NCBI RefSeq assembly: GCF_031426495.1 | Contig: NZ_JANPLK010000059.1 | Span: forward strand, 257,015-321,014 | Reading direction: 5' to 3' | DNA: 64,000 nt | Source of the DNA: Gemmatimonas sp. | GTDB lineage: Bacteria > Gemmatimonadota > Gemmatimonadetes > Gemmatimonadales > Gemmatimonadaceae | Notes under the pieces: generated by a model | The model's input: only the letters and a program-made list of their open reading frames with translations | Databases searched by the model: none | What the model was told of the DNA's origin: nothing | Position numbers and translations under genes: made by a program | In this document: positions 45,507-54,100 of the stretch, piece by piece | Numbering within the stretch: the first letter of the stretch is position 1 | Layout: every line of letters starts with the position of its first letter

Positions 45507-47324
45507 TTACTTCGCCAGTTCGCGCACCACGCCACTGAGCAAACGCACCTTGGCAGCATCGCTGGATGCGGCGACGTCCTGCACCAGCGACGCGGCGAGC
45601 GCCGTCAGCGCCGTTCGGCGCGGGCCGCCGCTCGACTGCTCGGCCGCATCGAGCGCACCACGGACGGCAGAAATCCGTGATTCCGACAGGCCCTTGTCGC
45701 GCTGCAGTTGATCGACGTAGGCGCGCGCGACCGAGAAATGCGCTGGCCATACGATTTTCGTCTGAAGCTGGGCGTTGAGTTCATCGCGCGTGATCAGCTT
45801 CGCCGCGTCGATCTCGTTCTTCGACAGGAACTCGCTGGGCTGCAGCGTGAAGATGTCGAGTCCGCGGGCGATCTCAGAGCCGATCAGGTGACCATTGTAC
45901 CAGTACACCGACCAGAAGCCGGCTAGCGTGATACGTGACGGGTCGATGGGCCCGCGATCGAAGTACGCAATCTCCTGCGGCTTTGCGGGATTGGTGAAAT
46001 CGAACACCGAGATGCCACCCTGATACCAGGCCTGCGCCATGATGTCGCGCCCCGGTACAGGGATGAGCGAGCCGTTGTGCGCGACGCAGTTCTCGGTGCT
46101 TCCCTGCGCGGCGGGCAGCTTGTAGGAGCCGGCCGGCTTGAGCTTCCGATTCACGTCCAACGTAAAAATGGCGTCGGCACCCCACTCCGGCTTGTCCGTT
46201 GCACGGCAGCGCGCCTGCGTTCCACCGCCCCATTCGTCGGTGAACAGCACTGTCTGGCCATCGTTGCTGAACGTGGCCGAGTGCCAGTACGCGAAGTTTG
46301 GGTCGATGACTTCGTCGATGCGCTTGGGATTGGCAGGATTCGAGATATCGAGCAGGATCCCATTGCCCGAGCAGGCGCCGGCGGCGAGGCCGATGTCCGG
46401 ATACGCTGTGATGTCGTGACACTGATCGGTGCGGTCGGAATTCTGCGTGCCGCGGCCGTGATCGCCGCCCTTCCACAATCCCGCGACCTTCCCCGACGCA
46501 TCGGCGAAAATGCGCGGCATGTTCACGACCTTCGCGTCCTGCGGCGACGCCAGCGGCACCTTGATCACTTCGATGCGGAACAGCGCCGTGCTCGTGTCGT
46601 CGGGACTGCGCACACAACCAGCCAGCTCATTCGGCGAGCGTACGCCACCGGTGCCCTGCACGTAAACGTAGACATTGGCCTTGTCCTTCGGGTCGGTGAC
46701 GAGCGTGTGCGTGTGCGAACCGCGGCAGGTCTGCACTGCCGCAATCTGTTTCGGTGCATCCAGGTTCGAGATATCGAAGATGCGCACGCCCATGAAGCGC
46801 GCTGCGCTCACCGTGTCGGAAACACCCTGCGTACCGCAGTCGAGACGGCCGCCGCCGTCTTCGACCGACATGAACAACAGGTTGCCGTACACCGAGGGGT
46901 CGCCCTGACCGCCCTGACACACGACGGCGGCGCGTCGTTTCGGCGCCTTGGGATCGCTGATATCCCACGCCTGCCATCCGTGCCAACCGCCCTGAAACAC
47001 GAGGTGCTTCTGGAACGCGAGATCCGAGTTCGCGAAACCAAAATCCCCGAGATCCCGGGGATTGAACCAGCCCTCGACCTTCGGCGTGCTCGAGACGAGT
47101 TCGAGATGCTTGATCGCTTGCTGCGCGTCTTTCACGCCACCTTTGAGCGAGGCGCGCGGGTCGGCCGTGCGGACGCCCTGCGCCGCAACGGCAGTGGACA
47201 GCACCGCGAGCGAGAGCGTGAGCGACAAGGCAACCGGAATGCAGCGGGTCGATGAACGAAAAAGTGGCACGAAAGACGTCCTGATGTGAATGGTGGAACC
47301 GGGAGGCGTGCTCACTTCGACCAT
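45507..47324 (-). CDS. Exported LVIVD-repeat protein
   Basis: 605 residues. The signal region reads RCIPVALSLTLSLAVLSTAV with cleavage near AAQG. Repeated blade motifs of the LVIVD/beta-propeller type are visible: GWQAWDISDPKAPKRRAAVV, GVRIFDISNLDAPKQIAAVQ, GILLDISNPANPKRIDEV and GISVFDFTNPAKPQEIAYF. ATG 47324 overlaps the DUF305 gene by 13 nt; GTG 47270 gives a cleaner signal peptide. It is probably a periplasmic or surface propeller that binds partners or metal. Last gene of the export cluster. Confidence 0.88.
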   Translation of the reverse strand: MVEVSTPPGSTIHIRTSFVPLFRSSTRCIPVALSLTLSLAVLSTAVAAQGVRTADPRASLKGGVKDAQQAIKHLELVSSTPKVEGWFNPRDLGDFGFANSDLAFQKHLVFQGGWHGWQAWDISDPKAPKRRAAVVCQGGQGDPSVYGNLLFMSVEDGGGRLDCGTQGVSDTVSAARFMGVRIFDISNLDAPKQIAAVQTCRGSHTHTLVTDPKDKANVYVYVQGTGGVRSPNELAGCVRSPDDTSTALFRIEVIKVPLASPQDAKVVNMPRIFADASGKVAGLWKGGDHGRGTQNSDRTDQCHDITAYPDIGLAAGACSGNGILLDISNPANPKRIDEVIDPNFAYWHSATFSNDGQTVLFTDEWGGGTQARCRATDKPEWGADAIFTLDVNRKLKPAGSYKLPAAQGSTENCVAHNGSLIPVPGRDIMAQAWYQGGISVFDFTNPAKPQEIAYFDRGPIDPSRITLAGFWSVYWYNGHLIGSEIARGLDIFTLQPSEFLSKNEIDAAKLITRDELNAQLQTKIVWPAHFSVARAYVDQLQRDKGLSESRISAVRGALDAAEQSSGGPRRTALTALAASLVQDVAASSDAAKVRLLSGVVRELAK

Positions 47325-47872
47325 GTCGCCAGCAGTCGCTGCATGCGGCGGATCTCCGCACGCTGGTCGGCATCGATGTCATTGATGAACTGCAACAGCA
47401 TCGGCGCCTGCGCCGCACCGGGCACGCGGCGCAGGTCGGCAACCATCTGCAGTGCGCCGTCATGATGCTGAATCATGAAGCGCAGGAACAGGCGGTCGAA
47501 CGCCAGATCACGAGCGGTCGCGAGCTCCGCCAACTGCTCGGCCGACAGCATCCCCGGCATGGTCCGCGTGGTGTGCGTGGTGTGCGTGGTGTGCATCTCG
47601 AGCGACGCGCCACGGTCGGCGAGCCATCGTTGCATGACCGCCAGCTCGTCCTGCTGCGACACCTCGATGCGCTCGGCGAGCAGGTGAAGGGCCGCGCGCG
47701 AGGTGTGCGTCCGCACCATCGCCGTCATCGTAACCGCCTGCGCGTGATGCATGATCATGCCTTGCATGAACGCCACGTCGGCGGCTGATACCGCTTGCGC
47801 TGACACCGCCGGAGCGACGGTTATCAGCGCAAGCGCGACGATCGCGCACGGTGCAACTCGGGAGAGCGTCAT
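47312..47872 (-). CDS. Exported DUF305 (CopM-like) protein
   Basis: 186 residues. The signal peptide ends near SAQA. The DUF305 four-helix fold is marked by FMQGMIMHHAQAV and FMIQHHDGALQMV; these HH motifs bind metal in relatives such as the copper-binding CopM of cyanobacteria. The central loop holds HTTHTTHTTRTMPGML, produced by a 9-nt DNA repeat (about 47567-47595) and giving extra His. It is translationally coupled to the LVIVD gene. Copper binding is inferred from family knowledge. Confidence 0.9.
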   Translation of the reverse strand: MTLSRVAPCAIVALALITVAPAVSAQAVSAADVAFMQGMIMHHAQAVTMTAMVRTHTSRAALHLLAERIEVSQQDELAVMQRWLADRGASLEMHTTHTTHTTRTMPGMLSAEQLAELATARDLAFDRLFLRFMIQHHDGALQMVADLRRVPGAAQAPMLLQFINDIDADQRAEIRRMQRLLATWSK

Positions 47873-47895
47873 GACCCGAAGTACCCCGCTCCGAC

Positions 47896-49476
47896 TCAGT
47901 TGCGTCGCCGTGCCGACCAGTGAATGGCCGAGATCCGCCAGCCAAGTGCCGTCCGTCGCGCCACCACGAGTTCCGCACCCGCCGAGTCGACGGCACGGTC
48001 ACGGAACGTGCCCTTGGTCACCGAGGTGGAGGTGCTGGTGGCCACGTCACCCTGTACGAGCACGCGGAGCGGCGCCCGTACGCTCTTGATCGCCTTCGCG
48101 AGGGCGATGTCGGCGGGCAGGTGATGTGCACGGTAGTCTGCCACCGTTTCCACCGACCCGCTTTCCAGAATCTCGGCGTCGTCCGCGAGCAGGCCGATCG
48201 CCGCGACACTGTCGCCCTGTGCGAGTGCGTCGTGGAAGCGGTGCACCAGGGCGGCCACGTCGGCGCTGTCGTTCGCTGCCGGCGCCGTTGCAGGCATTGC
48301 CGCAGGCGTAGCCATGGCCGCCATGTCGTGGCCCGCGTGCTCACCACCAGCAGCAACACCGGCCGCCGCTGAGCCGTACGAGAAGCCCTTCATGGCGCCC
48401 GTTTCCCAGTCGTGCGTCATCACGGCGCCGTAGGTCACCGACGGGGTCGGCAGCGCCGGCAGGAATCCCGCCGACATTCCGCCCATGTTTTCGATACCCA
48501 TATGCTTCGACATCGCAAGCCAGGCGGCCACCGGCATCACGTACGAGGTGTCGTCGCGGTACAGGCGGGCGGCGCGCAGGATCTCGGCACGCTTGGCGCT
48601 TCGCGGCACGGCGTCGTTGGTCAGGATGTCCGACACCACATCATGCATCGAATGCAGATTGTCGAAAATGATGGCGGCCTCCGGGAAGCGCGCGGCGAAG
48701 GCGGGCGCGACGGCCGCCGTCATCGGCATCTGGTACGGCAGGGCTTTGGGCGCGCCGTCCACCATCTGCCAGAATCGCGCAACCGTGGCGCGCACGCCCG
48801 CTTGTTTCGCGGCGATCGTGTTGCCGACCACGAGCGGTTCGTACAGGCCGATCTGTAGCCAGTGATATCCCCAGATGAGCCCATTGAACTTCGGATACTT
48901 CTTGCGGAACGCGAGCGAATACGACTGCTCCTGCATCAACGCCATCGTCTTCGGCTTCGAGCTGAACGCCACGTCGGGGCGGCTCTTGTAGTAGGTGATG
49001 AGCCGCTGTGCTTCGCGGTCACGCTGAGCATCGCTGAGGCGCTCGTCGGCGAGCACGTCGTACAACTGCCGGTGGAGCAGATGTGCCCAGTCGAACATCA
49101 CCTTGGCTTCCGGCGCGAGCTGTGCGTACTTGGGCTCGATGGCCGCCTCTTCGAGCGGCACGCGCGGCGGCTTCACCAGCACGGTCTTGGTGAGGAAGTC
49201 GAACTCCTTTTCCTCGAGGCGAGACGCGGGCGCCTTGGGCTTCGTCCAAAGCGTTTCGTACAGAATCGCGTGGCCGTAGTCGAAAGCATTGAACAGGCGG
49301 TCGGCCGACGCGTACTGATTGCGAAACGTCCAGTTGTGCGACGCCTGCAGATAGAATTGTTCGTAGGTGGTGGTCCACTGGGCCTGCGCCGTACGCGGCG
49401 TGGCGAGCGAGGCCAGCGCCAGGGCGGTGCCGACGAGGCTGTGAGCCAGAGCGCGGTGTGAGCGGAAAAACGTCAT
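47896..49476 (-). CDS. Exported two-domain protein, unknown N-domain plus NTF2-like C-domain
   Basis: 526 residues with a signal peptide (LVGTALALASLATPRTAQAQ). The first ~370 residues form an aromatic-rich helical domain I do not recognise (EQFYLQASHNWTFRNQYASA, GLIWGYHWLQIGLYEPLVV, LHSMHDVVSDILTNDAVP). A His/Met linker follows (GGEHAGHDMAAMATPAAMP). The C-terminal ~120 residues are NTF2-like (VAALVHRFHDALAQGDSVAA to GWRISAIHWS). The His/Met linker fits Cu binding. It lies between the barrel protein and DUF305 with short gaps, so they form one operon. Confidence 0.8.
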   Translation of the reverse strand: MTFFRSHRALAHSLVGTALALASLATPRTAQAQWTTTYEQFYLQASHNWTFRNQYASADRLFNAFDYGHAILYETLWTKPKAPASRLEEKEFDFLTKTVLVKPPRVPLEEAAIEPKYAQLAPEAKVMFDWAHLLHRQLYDVLADERLSDAQRDREAQRLITYYKSRPDVAFSSKPKTMALMQEQSYSLAFRKKYPKFNGLIWGYHWLQIGLYEPLVVGNTIAAKQAGVRATVARFWQMVDGAPKALPYQMPMTAAVAPAFAARFPEAAIIFDNLHSMHDVVSDILTNDAVPRSAKRAEILRAARLYRDDTSYVMPVAAWLAMSKHMGIENMGGMSAGFLPALPTPSVTYGAVMTHDWETGAMKGFSYGSAAAGVAAGGEHAGHDMAAMATPAAMPATAPAANDSADVAALVHRFHDALAQGDSVAAIGLLADDAEILESGSVETVADYRAHHLPADIALAKAIKSVRAPLRVLVQGDVATSTSTSVTKGTFRDRAVDSAGAELVVARRTALGWRISAIHWSARRRN

Positions 49477-49491
49477 GAGATCGGCTCGTGG

Positions 49492-50337
49492 TTAGCGACG
49501 GGGAGACCAGGGCAGTCCAAGCGACACGGCGGCACCAGCGGTGAGAAACCAACCGGCGTCGGCTCGCGAGAGTCGGTAGCCACCACCGCCATCGACGGCG
49601 AGTCGTGGACTGACTTGATAGCGCGCGCCACCCGCCACGTCCCACGCCTGTGTTTCGGCCGCATCGAGGGGCTGCGACGTCACCACCTCGGCGGTCAGCA
49701 GGAGCGAACGCAACGGCAGCGTCCGATCCACCGCGATGCCGACGTGCCACCGCGAGAGTTCGGCCGACGCGGTCGTTCCGCTGCCGGCAGATGTCGTACT
49801 CGGTGCGTCGCCGATCGTCACCTGCCCGTTCAGGTGAAAGCGCGCCCACGGGAAGGTCTTGGTGGCGATCGCCTTGAACGATGGATAGGCCTTGTCGGGC
49901 GCCATGGCGCCGACCGGGAGCAGCACATCCGCGACGACGGCGAGCGCGGGAAGTCGGGTCTCAGTGTTCAGGTTGTAGAGCACCGACGCGTCGATGCCGC
50001 CGAGCGCGGTGCGCCGCGTCCCGGCCACGCCTTCCACATGTGCGATGGGAAATCCGATCTCCACCTGGGTGCGTGGGAAGAGGCCGACGGCGAACTCGGG
50101 TTCAATACCCCAGCGGTAGCCGCCACCTCGGGCACGCTCAAGACGAAACGGCGCCAGCTGTAGTTCGACCGCGCGTCGTTCGATGGCATAGGCGTCTTCA
50201 GTGCGGACGGGACGTCCGGCATCGGTGTTGTAGTAGTCGGTTTGCGCCGAGAGTGACGCCAGGGGCGCCGACAGGGCCGTGATAGCCACAAGTAGCCCTT
50301 TGGCGCCGAAGCGTGGGGCGTTGATCAACGGATTCAT
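49492..50337 (-). CDS. Outer-membrane beta-barrel protein
   Basis: 281 residues from ATG 50337. A signal segment (LLVAITALSAPLASLSAQ) precedes alternating beta-strand residues (GYRWGIEPEFAVGLFPRTQV, ALAVVADVLLPVGAMAP, WHVGIAVDRTLPLRSLLLTA) and a C-terminal aromatic/Arg end (SLGLPWSPRR) that is not the classic final Phe. It resembles MetA-type transporter barrels. It sits 15 bp before the NTF2-domain gene and may be the outer-membrane exit or entry of the cluster (inference). Confidence 0.8.
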   Translation of the reverse strand: MNPLINAPRFGAKGLLVAITALSAPLASLSAQTDYYNTDAGRPVRTEDAYAIERRAVELQLAPFRLERARGGGYRWGIEPEFAVGLFPRTQVEIGFPIAHVEGVAGTRRTALGGIDASVLYNLNTETRLPALAVVADVLLPVGAMAPDKAYPSFKAIATKTFPWARFHLNGQVTIGDAPSTTSAGSGTTASAELSRWHVGIAVDRTLPLRSLLLTAEVVTSQPLDAAETQAWDVAGGARYQVSPRLAVDGGGGYRLSRADAGWFLTAGAAVSLGLPWSPRR

Positions 50338-50478
50338 GGGAGGGACAGAGGCGAGCGGTGCGCGACCGCGCAGCGCAACGGTGAGCGGATGCTCGCGCCT
50401 GACGCAAAGGGCGCGGGCGGGCATCGGCAGCGATGGCGTGGAGACGGCTCGATCCGGAGAAACCGGAGGGCCGGACGC

Positions 50479-50919
50479 TCAGCCTCGCGGCGGCGGGGGC
50501 TCGGGGGCGATGTCGAGCGACACGGGCCAATCGGCCACGTGCAGGGGGCGGTGCACATCGACCGCGACATCGACGGTCGTCGCGGCCACGGCGGCACTCA
50601 TGACGCCGACCACGGTGCAGGCCATGGCCATAGGACAGGCCGCCGGCGCGTGCGAGTGCTTAACCGGCACCGGCCGGGGGGCAGGGTGGGCCGTGTGCTC
50701 GTTGCCGGCGGTGCCGGGTGCCGACGCCTCGTTTACCGCTGCGGCATGTGCTGCATGTTGTGCTGCGTGATGCTGATGCAGATCGGCGGTGGTGGCCACG
50801 CGGGCGGGCGCGTCGAGGATGGCCGTCCGTTCACAGGCCGCGCCGGCGGCAGGGAGCACTCCCTGCAGTAGCTGCACTCCGAAGAGCGCGAGGGCGGCGA
50901 TGCGTCGGCGGACGTCCAT
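50479..50919 (-). CDS. Small exported His-rich protein
   Basis: 146 residues. The signal peptide reads RIAALALFGVQLLQGVLPAA. Twelve or more histidines are concentrated in TADLHQHHAAQHAAHAAA and PVKHSHAPAACP, with two Cys in CPMAMACTVVG. No Pfam family is certain; DUF2946-like proteins near copper genes are similar in style. It is the first gene of the cluster, 141 bp before the barrel gene. Metal buffering in the periplasm is the best guess. Confidence 0.7.
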   Translation of the reverse strand: MDVRRRIAALALFGVQLLQGVLPAAGAACERTAILDAPARVATTADLHQHHAAQHAAHAAAVNEASAPGTAGNEHTAHPAPRPVPVKHSHAPAACPMAMACTVVGVMSAAVAATTVDVAVDVHRPLHVADWPVSLDIAPEPPPPRG

Positions 50920-51103
50920 ACAGTGGAACGTAATGACGCATGCCCGAGAGGGGTATATGCGGAATACCGACCATCAGGCCGATTTCTTGCACAATTCTTG
51001 CGCAAGCGAGTACTGCCGTACGCCGCCGGTCGCGCGCCCCGACTGATCACGTTTCGTTTTGCATCGTCAGCATGCCGTACGGTGCCGGAGTACCATTGTG
51101 GCC

Positions 51104-54100
51104 ATGAATCAGCGTGACGCGACCAGCCCGGCCCCCGATCCGATCGCCTTCCTGGCGGGTGGCGGTGCGATGGGAGGCCTGATCCGTTCAATGGAATGGG
51201 CCACCACGCCGCTCGGGCCGATCGACTCCTGGCCGCAAAGCCTGCGCACCACCGTCAACATCTGCCTGGCCTCCGATCTGCCCATTTGCGTGATCTGGGG
51301 GCCAGGTCTCGTTCAGTTGTACAACGACGGCTATCGCGTGATCTGCGGTGGTAAGCATCCGCGGTCCATGGGGCAGAACTTCCCCGAGTGCTGGAAGGAA
51401 GCCTGGCCAGTGATCGGCGACGCGCACGATTTGGCCCTCACGGGCGACACGGCCTTCCTGGAGACGCAGCGCATCTTTCTCGAGCGGCACGGGTTCCTCG
51501 AGGAGTGCTTCTTCACGTTTTCCTTCAGCCCGATCCGTGAGGAAGCAGGTCTGGTCGGCGGCCTGTTTCACCCCGTTATCGAGATGACGACCAAGATGCT
51601 CGGCGAACGCCGCACACGCGCGCTGCGTGATCTGGCCGCTCGCACGAGTCAGGCCAAATCGGTCAACGAGGCCCTCGCGTTGGCTGCGCAAACGCTGGCC
51701 GACTTCGACCTCGACTTGCCGTTCGTTCAGCTCTACGCGCTCGACCCCAGTGGGCATCTCGTGCTTCTGGCCGGTTCATCCGGAATGAGCTCTGCCGAGG
51801 TCGATCGCTCGAGCACCGTTGAGTGGGAAGCGACAAACCACTGCGTGTGGCCCATCGATGAAGTACTGCGCTCCGGATCGACGGTGCAGGTGGGCGACGT
51901 GCGCGCGCGGCTGGGTGATGTGCAGTGCGGCCCATATCCGGAATCGCCGACGACGGCGCTGGCTCTCCCCATCATTCCGCCTGGCGCCAAGCGTCCGACT
52001 GCCGTGATGGTGGCCGGCGTGAGCAGCCGATTACCACTGAACGACAGTTATCGGAGCTTCTACGACCTCGTGGCGTCCGCCGTCACCACGGCGGTCGCCA
52101 ATGCCCATGCGTTTGACGAAGAGCGGCAGCGCGCCGAGTCGCTGGCAGAACTCGACCGCGCTAAAACGGCGTTCTTCTCCAACATCAGCCACGAGTTCCG
52201 AACGCCCCTCACGCTGATGCTTGGGCCGGTCGAGGACCTGCTGGCCGATCGCGAAACCGAACTCACGGCGACCGTCGCTGATCAGCTTGAGGTCGTCAAT
52301 CGCAATGGTCGGCGATTGCTGCGACTCGTGAATTCACTCCTCGATTTCTCGAGAATCGAGGCCGGGCGGGCATGGGCCACCTTCGAGCCGACCGACGTGG
52401 CGGCCCTGACCCGCGAGCTCGCTAGTGTCTTTCGGTCGACGATCGAGCGGGCCGGGCTCACGCTGACGGTTGATTGCTTGCCACTTGGAGCACCGGTGTT
52501 CGTGGACCGGGACATGTGGGAAAAGATCGTGCTCAACCTGCTGTCAAACGCCTTCAAGTTCACCTTCGCGGGCGACATCGCCGTCTCCATCCGTCGGTCC
52601 GGCGACCACGCGGAACTCGTCGTTCGTGACACGGGCACCGGTGTGCCGGCTGCGGAAATGCCTCGGCTGTTCGAGCGATTTCACCGGGTGGAGAACGCGC
52701 GTGGTCGAACGCACGAAGGCAGTGGGATCGGACTCGCGCTGGTGCAGGAGCTGCTCAAGCTGCACGGAGGCACGATTTCGGCCGAGAGCAGTCTCGGCGT
52801 CGGCACGGCCTTCACGGTCCGCGTGCCGCTAGGATCGGCGCACCTGCCCGATAACCAGATTCGACCGGATGGCCAGTCCGCCGACGCAGGAACGCGGGCC
52901 ACGGCGTTTGTCGAGGAAGCGCTTCGATGGCTGCCGAACGATACGGAGATCAGCACGGCAGGGCCCGGAGTTACCGAGGCAATGTCGGCCGTGCGCACCA
53001 CGGTGGAGTCGGCCGATGTCGACGACCGCCCGCTGGTGCTGGTCGCTGACGACAACGCCGATATGCGACAGTACGTCGTGCGTATCCTGGCCGAGCAGTT
53101 TCGCGTCGATGCCGCGCAGGATGGGGAGTCCGCGTTGGCCGCTGTCAAACGGCAGCCGCCTGACTTGATTCTGACCGATGTGATGATGCCGCGGTTGGAC
53201 GGCTTCGGCTTGCTGAAGGAACTGCGCGCCGACCCGCGTACGCGCGGAGTGCCGATCATCATGCTCTCCGCACGTGCCGGTGAGGACAGTCGCGTGGACG
53301 GTATGGAAGCCGGCGCCGACGACTATCTCGTGAAGCCATTCAGCGCCAAGGAGCTCCTGGCGCGCGTCTCGGCGCACTTGCAGATGGCGCGTTTGCGTCG
53401 TGAGGCGAGCGCCTCACTGCGCGAGGGCGAGGAACGATTGCGGATGGCCCTCACCGCGGCGCGGATGGTGGCGTGGCGGTACGACGCGTCGAGCGGAAAG
53501 TTCGCGGCGTCGGACAACGCCGACGATGTCTTCGGGCGCACCTCTGATTCCCCGCTTGATCACATCGAGCAGCGATTCGCGCTTGTTCATCCCGAAGACG
53601 CGGCGCAGTATCGCGACACGGTGGCGCGCGCTGTCGCGGACGGCGGAAGTTATCTGAGTCAGTTTCGCACCATCCGGTCCGACAACGGTGGCGTCGTCTG
53701 GCTGGAAGAGCGCGGGCATGCCGTGGCGCACGTGCCGGGCGAGAGCGTGCGGCTCGTGGGCGTCGCCATGGATATCACCGAGCGAAAAGGGGCCGAGGAC
53801 GCGATCCAGTCCAGCGAGGGTCGGACGCGCACGATTCTGGAGTCGATTCCCGACGGATTCATGGCGATCAACGCCGAGTGGCGGTTCACGTACATCAATG
53901 CGGCGGGCGAGCGCCTTCTCGATCGGATGCCGGGTGATCTCATCGGGAAGTCGATCTGGGAAGAGTTTCCCGCTGTGGTCGGGAGCGAGTTCGAGGAGAT
54001 CTATCGACGGGTCGCACTCCAGGGCGTGGGCGAATCCTTTACCGCCTTCTACCAGAGTCTCGACCGCTGGTACGAAGTGACGGCATACCCCGCGCCAGAC

